Positions 51,554-64,000 of a stretch of DNA of 64,000 nt are shown piece by piece. Every line of letters starts with the position of its first letter. Positions within the stretch are counted from its first letter, which is position 1. The stretch is taken from assembly GCF_002234375.1 (NCBI RefSeq), contig NZ_NMQV01000011.1, positions 19,760-83,759 of the forward strand, in the 5' to 3' direction. The notes under the pieces were generated by a model, which ran no database searches, was not told the DNA's origin, and saw nothing but the letters and a program-made list of their open reading frames with translations. This DNA comes from Pseudomonas fluvialis. Its GTDB lineage: Bacteria; Pseudomonadota; Gammaproteobacteria; Pseudomonadales; Pseudomonadaceae. The position numbers and the translations under genes are program-made.

Positions 51554-51871
51554 TCAGAACTGCAGATCCGACAAACGCCAGACCTCGAAGGCCGGTGTCT
51601 CATAGGGATGGGCCTGTTTGAGCGCCTTGACGGCGGCATGAATCAGCTCATCGGCTACTAGCATTTCCACCTTCCACTCGGCCACCTGCTGCACTACCCC
51701 CGTCTCGCCAATAAACGGCTGACTGCCAGGCAACGGGCGAAACTGCCCCTGCCCCAACACCTGCCAGCAACACGCTTCGTAGTTGCCAATGCGTCCGGCA
51801 CCACTGGCAAAAACCGCCTGTTTGACCGCCTCGACATGGGTGTCCGGGACAAAGAAGCACAACTTGTACAT
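51554..51871 (-). CDS. NIF3-associated (YqfO-like) domain protein
   Basis: A 105-residue protein similar to the small YqfO-type domain inserted in NIF3-family proteins. Features are MYKLCFFVPDTHVEAVKQAV, GAGRIGNYEACCWQVLGQGQ, a GSQPFIGETG loop and the C-terminal AHPYETPAFEVW. The fold is CutA/PII-like. Function is unknown; the HPYE motif is strongly conserved in the family. It is convergent with the L,D-transpeptidase gene. Confidence 0.85.
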   Translation of the reverse strand: MYKLCFFVPDTHVEAVKQAVFASGAGRIGNYEACCWQVLGQGQFRPLPGSQPFIGETGVVQQVAEWKVEMLVADELIHAAVKALKQAHPYETPAFEVWRLSDLQF

Positions 51872-52101
51872 GGCGATCTCCAGCCGCTAGAAAGAGGGAC
51901 AATGCCTGCCCTGATGGCCATTGGCCAGCGCGCTACTCTGCCATGCGCTGCCGGTAAAAACTACCCGAAGAGGCCAACAGGCACAGCCCGCGCGAAGCGC
52001 GCCGCACCGACGGCGCCTGCACGAATGACCACGACGCCCTAGAAAAAATCCCCCGGCGGCTCGCACCGACGGGGGATTCATGTCTGCCCAGCTGCAGGTG
52101 A
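51872..52101. other. 230-base gap between the YqfO-like gene and purL
   Basis: No gene with credible start signals was seen. The right part holds the purL terminator (52041-52078). The rest contains only GC-rich sequence with no repeat or promoter I can support. Confidence 0.55.
52041..52078 (-). terminator. Intrinsic terminator after purL
   Basis: AATCCCCC and GGGGGATT pair around a 16-base loop with its own inner CGG/CCG pairing. On the minus strand the stem leads directly into TTTTTTCTAG, 24 bases past the purL stop. Confidence 0.88.
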
Positions 52102-55100
52102 TCAGTCCACCCACGCCCGTGCGTTACGGAACATGCGCATCCAGCCGCCGTCCTCCTGCCACTCATCCGGCCGCCAGGAGTTCTGCACAGCGCGGAACAC
52201 CCGCTCCGGGTGCGGCATCATGATGGTTACGCGGCCATCGCGGCTGCTCAGGCCGGTGATGCCGCGCGGCGAACCATTGGGGTTGGCCGGGTAAGCTTCG
52301 GTGACCTTGCCATGGTTGTCGATGTAGCGCAGCGCCACGTAACCGGACAGGTCGGCTTCGAGCAGCGCCTCGGCACTCTCGAATTCCGCATGCCCTTCAC
52401 CGTGGGCAATGGCGATTGGCAAACGCGAACCGGCCATGCCCTGCAGCAGAATCGACGGCGACTCCTGTACCTGAACCATGGCCACCCGCGCCTCGAACTG
52501 CTCGGAGCGGTTACGCACAAAGTGCGGCCAGTGCTCGGTGCCCGGAATCAGCTCGTGCAGATTGCTCATCATCTGGCAGCCATTGCACACGCCGAGGGCG
52601 AAGCTGTCCTTGCGGGCAAAGAACGCCTCGAAGGCCTCGCGGGCACGCCCATTGAACAGGATCGATTTGGCCCAGCCTTCACCAGCGCCCAGCACGTCAC
52701 CGTAGGAGAAGCCACCGCAGGCTACCAATCCCTTGAATTGCTCCAGGCTGAGACGGCCACTGAGGATGTCGCTCATGTGTACGTCGATCGCACTGAAGCC
52801 CGCGCGGTCGAAGGCCGCGGCCATTTCCACCTGACCGTTGACACCCTGCTCACGCAGGATGGCAATCTTCGGGCGCACCCCGGTATTGATGTAGGGCGCA
52901 GCGACATCCTGATTGACGTCGAACGACAACTTGACGTGCAAGCCCGGATTTTCTTCATCGAGCAGCGCGTCGAATTCCTGATCGGCACACTCGGCGTTAT
53001 CGCGCAGACGCTGGATGCGATAGCTGGTTTCGCTCCACTGGCGCTGCAGCAGTCGACGCTCGCCGGTGTAGACCGCGACACCGTTGTAGCGGATCTGCAC
53101 CTCGCCGCCGCTGCGCGGCTCGCCCACGCGCACCAGGCAGTCGGCCAGCCCGGCCTCGGCAAAGGCGGCCAGCAGCGCATCGCGGTCCGCCTGACGCACC
53201 TGCAGCAACGCCCCCAGCTCTTCGTTGAACAGCGCAGGCGCCAGCTCATCGGGCTGACGCACCAGGCCATCGAGCTGCAACTGCAGGCCGCAATGGCCGG
53301 CGAAGGCCATTTCCAGCGCACAGGCCAGCAAACCGCCGTCGGAGCGGTCATGGTAGGCCAGCAGGCGGTCCTGCTGGTTGAGCTGCTGGATCACCGCGAA
53401 GAACGCCTTGAGGTCCTCGGCGCTGTCCACATCCGGCACCTGCTGACCGATCTGGCTGTAGGTCTGCGCCAGGATCGAACCGCCCAGACGGTTCTTGCCG
53501 CGCCCCAAATCGACCAGCCACAGCTCGCTGTCGCCCTTGTCCAGACGCAGCTGCGGGGTCAGGGTGCGGCGGATGTCCTGCACCGGCGCAAAGCCGGAAA
53601 TCACCAGCGACAGCGGCGCCGTCACGCTCTTGTCCTGGCCATCTTCCTGCCAGCGGGTCTTCATGGACATCGAGTCCTTGCCGACCGGAATGGTGATGCC
53701 CAGTGCCGGGCACAATTCCATGCCGACCGCCTGCACCGTGTCATACAGACGGGCATCCTCGCCCGGGTGGCCGGCAGCGGCCATCCAGTTGGCCGACAGC
53801 TTGATGTCGGACAGCTTGCCGATGCGCGCCGCCGCCAGGTTGGTAATGGTTTCGCCAACCGCCATGCGCCCGGAGGCCGGCGCATCGAGCAGGGCCAGCG
53901 GGGTACGCTCACCCATCGCCATGGCTTCGCCGGTGTAGACGTCGAAGCTGGTCGCGGTCACCGCCACATCGGCCACCGGCACCTGCCAGGGGCCGACCAG
54001 CTGGTCGCGCGCCACCAGGCCGGTGATGCTGCGGTCGCCAATGGTGATCAGGAAGTTCTTGCTGGCCACTGCAGGATGGCTAAGCACGCGTTGAATCGCC
54101 TCGTCCAGCGGCACGCCGCGGCCATCGAAGGCATCGCCCTGCTCGGCCTCGCGGGTGACGCTGCGGTGCATGCGCGGCGGCTTGCCAAGCAGCACGTTGA
54201 GCGGCATGTCCACCGGCTTGTTGCCGAAGTGGCTGTCGCTGACCGTCAGGTGCGGCTCGGCAATGGCTTCGCCGACCACCGCGAAGGGGCAGCGCTCGCG
54301 TTCGCAGATCGCCTGGAAGCGCGCGAAATCGGCGGCGTCCACCGACAGCACGTAGCGTTCCTGCGACTCGTTGCACCAGATTTCCAGTGGGCTCATGCCC
54401 GGCTCGTCGTTGGGCACGTTGCGCAATTCGAAGCGACCACCGCGGCCGCCGTCGTTGATCAGCTCCGGCAAGGCGTTGGAGATACCGCCGGCACCCACGT
54501 CGTGGATGAACTTGATCGGGTTGGCGTCACCCAGCTGCCAGCAGCGGTCGATGACCTCCTGGCAACGCCGCTCCATTTCCGGGTTCTCGCGCTGCACCGA
54601 GGCGAAGTCGAGATCGGCGGCACTGGCGCCGGTGGCCATCGAGGAGGCCGCACCGCCACCCAGGCCGATCAGCATCGCCGGGCCGCCGAGCACGATCAGC
54701 TTGGCACCGACGCTGATTTCGCCCTTCTGCACATGGTCGGCGCGGATGTTGCCGAGGCCACCCGCCAGCATGATCGGCTTGTGGTAACCACGCACTTCTT
54801 CACCACGCGGGCTGCTTACCGCCTGCTCGAAGGTACGGAAATAGCCGGTCAGCGCCGGACGGCCGAATTCGTTGTTGAACGCGGCACCGCCCAGCGGGCC
54901 CTCGATCATGATGTCCAGCGCGGTGACGATGCGCTCGGGCTTGCCATAGGGCTTCTCCCAGGGCTGCAGGAAACCCGGGATGTTCAGGTTGGATACGCTG
55001 AAGCCGGTCAGGCCGGCCTTGGGCTTGGCGCCACGACCGGTGGCACCCTCGTCGCGGATCTCGCCGCCGGAGCCGGTGGAAGCCCCCGGGAACGGCGCGA

Positions 55101-55998
55101 TGGCGGTCGGGTGGTTGTGCGTCTCGACCTTCATCAGGATGTGCACCGGCTCGACGCTGGCAGCGTATTCGCCGGTCGCCGGGTCCGGATAGAAACGCCC
55201 GGCGGTGAAGCCCTCGATCACCGAGGCGTTGTCCTTGTAGGCGGACAGCACGCCTTCGCGGTGCATCTCGTAGGTATTCTTGATCATGCCGAACAGGGAT
55301 TTTTCCTGGGCCTGACCATCAATGTCCCAGCTGGCGTTGAAGATCTTGTGCCGGCAGTGTTCGGAGTTGGCCTGGGCAAACATCATCAGCTCGACGTCGT
55401 GCGGGTTGCGGCCCAGCTCGCTGAAGCTTTTCACCAGGTAGTCGATTTCATCCTCAGCCAAGGCCAGGCCCAACGTCTGGTTGGCCTGCTCAAGCGCGAC
55501 ACGCCCACCACCCAGGATATCCACCACGGTCAGCGGCTTGGGCTGTGCGTGACTGAACAGGCCGGCGGCCTGTTCCAGGCTGCTTAGCACCTGCTGGGTC
55601 ATGCGGTCATGCAGCAGCGCCGCCAGCTGCGCAAGCGCCGCGTCATCCAGCTCGCCGCTCACGTAGTAGGCAATACCACGTTCGATACGCTGCAGTTTGT
55701 CGAGCCCGCAATTGCGGGCAATGTCAGTCGCCTTGCTCGACCAGGGCGAGATGGTGCCAAAGCGCGGCACACAGAGGAACAGCCGGCCACTGGGCTCCTG
55801 TACCGGCACGCTGGGCCCGTACTTGAGCAAGCGCTCGAGCACCTGCTGCTCGTTGCCATCGAGCGCCTCACGCAGCTCGGCGAAATGCGCGAACTCGGCG
55901 TACAGCCCGGTTACCGCCGGCACTTTGCTGGTCAGTTGCTCAAGCAATTTGCCGTGGCGGAAGGCGGAAAGAGCGGGTGCGCCGCGCAGGATCAACAT
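52102..55998 (-). CDS. purL: Phosphoribosylformylglycinamidine synthase PurL
   Basis: A 1298-residue single-chain FGAM synthase, the fourth step of purine synthesis (FGAR plus glutamine and ATP to FGAM). The N-terminal PurS-like domain (about 1-140), linker, and FGAM synthase domains (with [44 protein letters not shown]) precede a C-terminal class I glutaminase whose cysteine is in [13 protein letters not shown]. Start at [14 protein letters not shown]. The single large form is typical of gammaproteobacteria. A promoter candidate resembling that of rpsP lies upstream. Confidence 0.98.
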   Translation of the reverse strand: MLILRGAPALSAFRHGKLLEQLTSKVPAVTGLYAEFAHFAELREALDGNEQQVLERLLKYGPSVPVQEPSGRLFLCVPRFGTISPWSSKATDIARNCGLDKLQRIERGIAYYVSGELDDAALAQLAALLHDRMTQQVLSSLEQAAGLFSHAQPKPLTVVDILGGGRVALEQANQTLGLALAEDEIDYLVKSFSELGRNPHDVELMMFAQANSEHCRHKIFNASWDIDGQAQEKSLFGMIKNTYEMHREGVLSAYKDNASVIEGFTAGRFYPDPATGEYAASVEPVHILMKVETHNHPTAIAPFPGASTGSGGEIRDEGATGRGAKPKAGLTGFSVSNLNIPGFLQPWEKPYGKPERIVTALDIMIEGPLGGAAFNNEFGRPALTGYFRTFEQAVSSPRGEEVRGYHKPIMLAGGLGNIRADHVQKGEISVGAKLIVLGGPAMLIGLGGGAASSMATGASAADLDFASVQRENPEMERRCQEVIDRCWQLGDANPIKFIHDVGAGGISNALPELINDGGRGGRFELRNVPNDEPGMSPLEIWCNESQERYVLSVDAADFARFQAICERERCPFAVVGEAIAEPHLTVSDSHFGNKPVDMPLNVLLGKPPRMHRSVTREAEQGDAFDGRGVPLDEAIQRVLSHPAVASKNFLITIGDRSITGLVARDQLVGPWQVPVADVAVTATSFDVYTGEAMAMGERTPLALLDAPASGRMAVGETITNLAAARIGKLSDIKLSANWMAAAGHPGEDARLYDTVQAVGMELCPALGITIPVGKDSMSMKTRWQEDGQDKSVTAPLSLVISGFAPVQDIRRTLTPQLRLDKGDSELWLVDLGRGKNRLGGSILAQTYSQIGQQVPDVDSAEDLKAFFAVIQQLNQQDRLLAYHDRSDGGLLACALEMAFAGHCGLQLQLDGLVRQPDELAPALFNEELGALLQVRQADRDALLAAFAEAGLADCLVRVGEPRSGGEVQIRYNGVAVYTGERRLLQRQWSETSYRIQRLRDNAECADQEFDALLDEENPGLHVKLSFDVNQDVAAPYINTGVRPKIAILREQGVNGQVEMAAAFDRAGFSAIDVHMSDILSGRLSLEQFKGLVACGGFSYGDVLGAGEGWAKSILFNGRAREAFEAFFARKDSFALGVCNGCQMMSNLHELIPGTEHWPHFVRNRSEQFEARVAMVQVQESPSILLQGMAGSRLPIAIAHGEGHAEFESAEALLEADLSGYVALRYIDNHGKVTEAYPANPNGSPRGITGLSSRDGRVTIMMPHPERVFRAVQNSWRPDEWQEDGGWMRMFRNARAWVD

Positions 55999-56108
55999 CG
56001 AGACAGCCTCTGTAAAAAAGGGTGTGGCAGGCCTGGAAGCAACGACCAGTCGACGCCAATCAAGCGTCGCGAGCGGACTCTGCACCATGCCTGCGTGGAA
56101 GGCCGCGT

Positions 56109-57668
<1,560 letters not shown>

Positions 57669-57671
57669 CCG

Positions 57672-58154
57672 TCAGTCACTGCTGCGCCGTGCACGAAAGA
57701 AGCCACGCAGCAGTTCGGCACTTTCCTCAGCCAGCAGGCCGCCCTCGACCAACACACGGTGATTGAGGAAGTCCTGCTCGAAGAACTGCCCGCGACTACT
57801 GGCCACCCCGGCACGCGGTTCGCTGGCGGCGTAGACCAAACGTGCTACCCGCGCATGCACGATCAGCCCGGCACACATGCTGCACGGCTCCAGCGTCACA
57901 TACAGCGTGCTGCCCGGCAGCCGGTAGTTGTCCACCGCCAGGGCCGCAGCACGCAGCGCAACCATCTCGGCATGCGCACTGGGATCACGACTGGCAATCG
58001 GCTGATTGAAGCCGCGCCCCAGCACTTCGCCATCGCGCACCAGTACCGCGCCGACCGGCACCTCGCCCAGCTGCGCACCCAGGCGCGCCTGTTCCAGGGC
58101 CTCGGCCATGAACTGCGCATCCAGCGAGCGATCGACAAACAGCGGTTTTTTCAT
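57672..58154 (-). CDS. tadA: tRNA-specific adenosine deaminase TadA
   Basis: A 160-residue zinc deaminase that converts A34 to inosine in tRNA-Arg(ACG). The catalytic motifs are H61-A-E63 in SAHAEMVALRA and P-C91-S-M-C94 in LEPCSMCAGLIVHARV. VGAVLVRDGEVLGRGFNQPI is typical. The stop lies 3 bases from the convergent mltF stop. A heptad repeat array begins 2 bases upstream of its ATG (58157-58198). Confidence 0.97.
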   Translation of the reverse strand: MKKPLFVDRSLDAQFMAEALEQARLGAQLGEVPVGAVLVRDGEVLGRGFNQPIASRDPSAHAEMVALRAAALAVDNYRLPGSTLYVTLEPCSMCAGLIVHARVARLVYAASEPRAGVASSRGQFFEQDFLNHRVLVEGGLLAEESAELLRGFFRARRSSD

Positions 58155-58156
58155 AA

Positions 58157-58198
58157 TTCAGGCTTCAGGCTTCAGGCTTCAGGCTTCAGGCTTCAGGC
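58157..58198. repeat. Tandem heptanucleotide repeat, six copies of TTCAGGC
   Basis: Six perfect head-to-tail copies of TTCAGGC run from 58157 to 58198, in the gap between the multicopper oxidase stop and the tadA start. They begin 2 bases beyond the tadA ATG (on the minus strand), where a ribosome binding site is expected. Copy number could vary by slippage. Confidence 0.95.
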
Positions 58199-58223
58199 CG
58201 GCAGTGTGCCGGCCGCTGGCCGC

Positions 58224-59582
58224 CTACGCCACCTCGATGGCCGCCATCAAGCCCGTTTCCATATGGTCCACCACATGACAGTGAAACATCCACAATCCCG
58301 GGTTATCGGCCACCAGCGCAATGCGCGCCGTCTCGTTCTTGCCCAGCAGATAAGTATCGGTATACCAGGGCTCGATCACCTGGCGATCGGACCAGACGAC
58401 CTTGAAGGTCATGCCGTGCAGATGAATGGGATGCAGGTATTGCGAGAGGTTGCGCAACTCGAACAGGTAATGTCCGCCCAGACGCAAGCGGGCAATGGGC
58501 TGTGCCGCACAGCCGGGCGCCGGACTTTGCCAGGCCTTGCCGTTGATCTGCCAATACACGGGGTCGGCCGGGTCGGCCAGGCTGGCGGCCCACTCAAAAT
58601 TGAAACGCAGCAGCTCGGCGCGCTGCAAGTCCGGCTCGGCGATCGGATTGGCCGGCAGCGGCGCCGGCCAGTCGCTCGCCTCCGCCGGTGCACCGACGGC
58701 ACGCAGGGTTGCCAGGCGTAACGGCCCATCGCGTAGCGCCAGCTCACCGCTGGCCGGCACGCGCAATGCCAGGTCGACACGCATCCCCGGCCCCAGGCGC
58801 AAGCCCTTGGCCGGAATGCCGCGCGGCGCCACCGGATTGCCATCCAGGGCATAGATACGCGCCTCGGCAGCGGGCAGGTTCAGGGTATAGGTGATGTTAC
58901 TGTCGACATTCAGCAGGCGCAGGCGCACCACTTCGCCGGCCGGCAAGTCCACAACCGGGCGGGGCTGGCCATTGACCGTAGCCAGCCGGCCCCGCGTACC
59001 GGCGCGCGCCGCTTCACGCGGCACCAGCAAGGGCATGAACGCCCCCTGCTCGTCGACCGCCCAGGTTTTCAGGCACAGCGTGCGCTCATGGCGAAAAGCA
59101 TTGCCCTCGCGCTCTTCAACCACCAGCGGTCCGACCAGGCCACGCCCCAGCTGCTCGCTGCTGGCGGTATGCGGGTGATACCAGAAACTGCCGGCATCCG
59201 GGCAGACGAAGTCATAGTCGAAGTGCTCACCCGGCCGCACCGGCAGTTGCGAGATGTAGGGCACGCCGTCCATGTCGATCGGCAAGCGGATACCATGCCA
59301 GTGAATAGTGGTCGGCTCGCTCAACTGGTTGATGAAGCGCACGCGCAGGCGATCACCCTGGCGGCAACGCAGCTCGACACCCGGTGCCTGGCCGCCATAG
59401 GCCCACAGCGTGCTTGGCTGGCCAGCAACCAGCTCGACATCCAGCGGCGCGGCGATCAGCTGGTAGTCATGGGTGGCCAGGTCATGCGGGCGTCCCAGCC
59501 AGTAGCGCACGGCCGTACCGCCCAGCCCCAGCACACCGACGCCAGCCAGACCTGCCAGCACCTGCCTACGCGAAAAGCTCAT
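58224..59582 (-). CDS. Tat-exported multicopper oxidase
   Basis: A 452-residue cupredoxin-type multicopper oxidase. The twin-arginine signal is MSFSRRQVLAGLAGVGVLG. The copper motifs are TIHWHGIRLP, SFWYHPHTASSEQLGRGL, HPIHLHGMTFKV and the type 1/3 set MFHCHVVDHMETGLMA. The number and order of His/Cys residues fit laccase and CueO/CopA-like enzymes. No Met-rich insert is seen, so copper-detoxifying CueO is not clearly indicated. The start at MSFSRRQ gives the Tat motif; a 22-residue extension was rejected. Substrate unknown. Confidence 0.9.
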   Translation of the reverse strand: MSFSRRQVLAGLAGVGVLGLGGTAVRYWLGRPHDLATHDYQLIAAPLDVELVAGQPSTLWAYGGQAPGVELRCRQGDRLRVRFINQLSEPTTIHWHGIRLPIDMDGVPYISQLPVRPGEHFDYDFVCPDAGSFWYHPHTASSEQLGRGLVGPLVVEEREGNAFRHERTLCLKTWAVDEQGAFMPLLVPREAARAGTRGRLATVNGQPRPVVDLPAGEVVRLRLLNVDSNITYTLNLPAAEARIYALDGNPVAPRGIPAKGLRLGPGMRVDLALRVPASGELALRDGPLRLATLRAVGAPAEASDWPAPLPANPIAEPDLQRAELLRFNFEWAASLADPADPVYWQINGKAWQSPAPGCAAQPIARLRLGGHYLFELRNLSQYLHPIHLHGMTFKVVWSDRQVIEPWYTDTYLLGKNETARIALVADNPGLWMFHCHVVDHMETGLMAAIEVA

Positions 59583-59671
59583 CGCCGCACTCCTTGACTC
59601 AACCCAATTGCACAATCTTCTCATTTGCTCGAAGGCGAAGCGAGTCATGCGTTTCTGGCAGGCAGAAATAA

Positions 59672-59695
59672 CAAAGGCAGCTTGCGCTGCCCTTG
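59672..59695 (-). terminator. Intrinsic terminator after guaA
   Basis: On the minus strand CAAGGGCAGC pairs with GCTGCCTTTG (one G-T pair) around GCAA, followed by TTATTT. It lies 25 bases past the guaA stop. Confidence 0.85.
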
Positions 59696-59719
59696 TTGTC
59701 GATCAACCCCGCAGGGGCA

Positions 59720-61300
<1,581 letters not shown>

Positions 61301-61330
61301 TTTCTTCACCTGGATAAATGGCTGAAAGCC

Positions 61331-61390
61331 GGAGGCTGGCGGCTGAACGAAAGAGCATCTTCGTCCAGCCTCCAGCCTCCAGCCTCCAGC
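61331..61390. repeat. Tandem heptad (CCAGCCT) and inverted GGAGGCTGG in the guaB-guaA gap
   Basis: Nearly four tandem copies of CCAGCCT run from 61365 to 61390, and GGAGGCTGG at 61331-61339 is complementary to CCAGCCTCC at 61365-61373, so the RNA could fold. On the other strand the unit reads AGGCTGG, sharing AGGCT with the TTCAGGC array at 58157-58198. Confidence 0.85.
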
Positions 61391-61402
61391 GAAAAATGCT
61401 GA

Positions 61403-62965
<1,563 letters not shown>

Positions 62966-63517
62966 CTAGTCCGCAAGCACCGGCACCAGGCGCAGTGGAT
63001 AGCCGAGCTGTTCGCCCAACGCCGCCATGAACCCCACACTGAAACAGACTGCCGGCCAGTTATTGAAGACCAGCGCCAGGTTGGAAAAAGCGCAAGGCTG
63101 CAGGAACAGGAAGCCATTGATGTCGTCTTCGAAGCCACATTCCGGGCAGACAAACGTTTCGGTCAAGCCGGGCATCCACTCTTCCAGGCTGTCGAACAAC
63201 GCCTCGCCAATCTCCTGGCGGCACTCCGGACAACCAGCTTCCTCGCGAAAATCCCGGCTGGGTGTATAGATACCGCGCCGGGTCAACACCTGCAGGCCAT
63301 TACAGGGCTGGTCGAACGGCAAGCGCTCGGCATGCGGCCAGTGACGCGCGGCCGGGCCAATCGCATAGGCCATGCGGTTGCCCAGCCAGCCACAGGTGCT
63401 GGGCAATTCGGCGACCAGTTGCTGACGGGACAGCCAGCGCAATACTCGACGCGCCCGTGCCTCGACCTCGGGAACCGTGGAGATCAGGGGAACCAGAATA
63501 CTTTGTTCGACGGACAT
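62966..63517 (-). CDS. Zinc-ribbon protein of unknown function
   Basis: A 183-residue protein starting MSVEQSILVPLISTVPEVEA. Two CxxC knuckles, CPECRQEI and CPECGFEDD, lie near residues 111-155, suggesting a zinc ribbon, with a third Cys cluster (LQPCAF) beyond. The ending (FNNWPAVCFSVGFMAALGEQ) is hydrophobic. Homologues in Pseudomonas are often labelled sugar ABC transporter ATPase, which I see no support for: there is no P-loop. It is divergent from xseA and sits upstream of guaB. Confidence 0.7.
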   Translation of the reverse strand: MSVEQSILVPLISTVPEVEARARRVLRWLSRQQLVAELPSTCGWLGNRMAYAIGPAARHWPHAERLPFDQPCNGLQVLTRRGIYTPSRDFREEAGCPECRQEIGEALFDSLEEWMPGLTETFVCPECGFEDDINGFLFLQPCAFSNLALVFNNWPAVCFSVGFMAALGEQLGYPLRLVPVLAD

Positions 63518-63571
63518 GCCCGACAACCGCAAAAGGCGCCAGTTTAACGGCAAACTCGTTATCATGCCGGG

Positions 63572-64000
63572 ATGATCAAAGACCCTTTCCAGCGCCTCAA
63601 CCTCGATCGCGAGCTCCTCAGCGTCAGTCAGCTCAATAGCCGCGCACGCCTGCTGCTGGAGGACGTCTTTGCCCAGGTATGGGTGGAGGGTGAGATATCC
63701 AACCTGGCCAAGCCGGCCTCCGGACACCTCTATTTCACCCTCAAGGACAGCCAGGCGCAGGTGCGTTGTGCACTGTTCCGGCAGAACGCCGCACGCGTGC
63801 GCCAGACCTTGCGCGACGGACTGGCGGTCAAGGTACGCGGCAAGGTTTCGCTGTTCGAGGGGCGCGGCGACTATCAGCTGATTGTCGATGCCGTGGAGCC
63901 GGCCGGCGACGGCGCCCTGCGCCTGGCCTTCGAGGCCCTGAAAGAAAAGCTCGCCGGCGAGGGGCTGTTCGCCGTCGAACGCAAGCGCGCCCTACCCGCC
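63572..64000 (+). CDS. xseA: Exodeoxyribonuclease VII large subunit, N-terminal part
   Basis: The first 143 codons of XseA, cut by the right edge. It starts MIKDPFQRLNLDRELLSVSQ and contains the OB-fold single-stranded-DNA-binding domain of the large subunit (VWVEGEISNLAKPASGHLYF, then TLKDSQAQVRCALFRQNAAR, and YQLIVDAVEPAGDGALRLAF). With XseB it degrades single-stranded DNA from both ends. A TATCAT lies about seven bases before the ATG. Confidence 0.93.
   Translation, partial: MIKDPFQRLNLDRELLSVSQLNSRARLLLEDVFAQVWVEGEISNLAKPASGHLYFTLKDSQAQVRCALFRQNAARVRQTLRDGLAVKVRGKVSLFEGRGDYQLIVDAVEPAGDGALRLAFEALKEKLAGEGLFAVERKRALPA

Noticed and set aside
52210..55587. Long plus-strand open frame opposite purL
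   Set aside because: It lies wholly antisense to a clear, full-length purL. High GC makes the opposite frames stop-free by chance; no ribosome site or family resemblance.
58157..58198. CRISPR array
   Set aside because: Repeats are 7 bases with no spacers; it is a simple tandem repeat. No cas genes in the window.

Overview
The window is a GC-rich bacterial chromosome segment whose gene content and order match core Pseudomonas chromosome (mexJK-type pump, rsmJ, tsaB, adk, ppc; lysS-prfB; recJ; thrC-hom-dsbC-xerD; rpsP-rimM-trmD-rplS-ffh; purT; purL-mltF-tadA; guaBA; xseA). I therefore read it as Pseudomonas in the broad sense. I cannot name the species, and gaps relative to P. aeruginosa order (recalled, not searched) suggest it is not that species. 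No rRNA, tRNA, insertion sequence, prophage, integron or CRISPR array was found. Coding density is very high and only one gene-free stretch exceeds 300 bases (6601-6930).

Layout. 1-3033: RND efflux pump genes (pump truncated by the left edge), a divergent TetR repressor, then rsmJ. 3125-5115: an EF-hand protein, a DUF72 protein and a small unknown. 5189-9561: tsaB, adk, ppc. 9609-14460: poorly characterised genes, including a zinc-ribbon/membrane/pilin-like fusion, a lipoprotein hydrolase, an AIM24-type protein, a QEGLA-motif metalloprotein and a lipoprotein. 14647-17381: lysS and prfB, the latter with its programmed +1 frameshift. 17488-21754: DUF533 protein, recJ, yaeQ-type gene, a GGDEF diguanylate cyclase.

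21852-32542, all on the minus strand, is the most distinctive region: a seven-gene run reading yjfI-like, pspA-like, YqiJ-like OB-fold membrane protein, flotillin, a 1738-residue AAA+ ATPase, a rhomboid protease and a single-HKD phospholipase D-like protein. It combines an ESCRT-III-like coat protein (PspA/IM30), a lipid-domain scaffold, a mechano-ATPase and two possible membrane-acting enzymes. I infer a membrane remodelling or repair system. Its start carries a conspicuous pair of palindromes (32558-32593) that may be its operator.

32746-36118: a CoA-transferase, a 2H phosphoesterase, an NTF2-like protein and an AraC/GlxA-type regulator. 36172-44751: housekeeping genes on the minus strand (threonine synthesis, disulfide isomerisation, chromosome dimer resolution, a thioesterase, the rpsP operon, ffh). 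44891-51871: YpjD-like and CorC-like membrane proteins, an SGNH hydrolase, purT, a DUF1289 protein, a gamma-carbonic-anhydrase-like protein, two Nudix enzymes, an L,D-transpeptidase and a YqfO-like protein. 52102-64000: purine synthesis (purL, guaB, guaA), mltF, tadA, a Tat-exported multicopper oxidase, a zinc-ribbon protein and the start of xseA.

Many neighbours overlap by one to four bases (TGATG or GTGA junctions), which suggests translational coupling. Clear intrinsic terminators follow adk, lysS, thrC, rplS, purL and guaA on the minus strand. Start sites were chosen by Shine-Dalgarno position and family length, and several differ from the longest possible frame.
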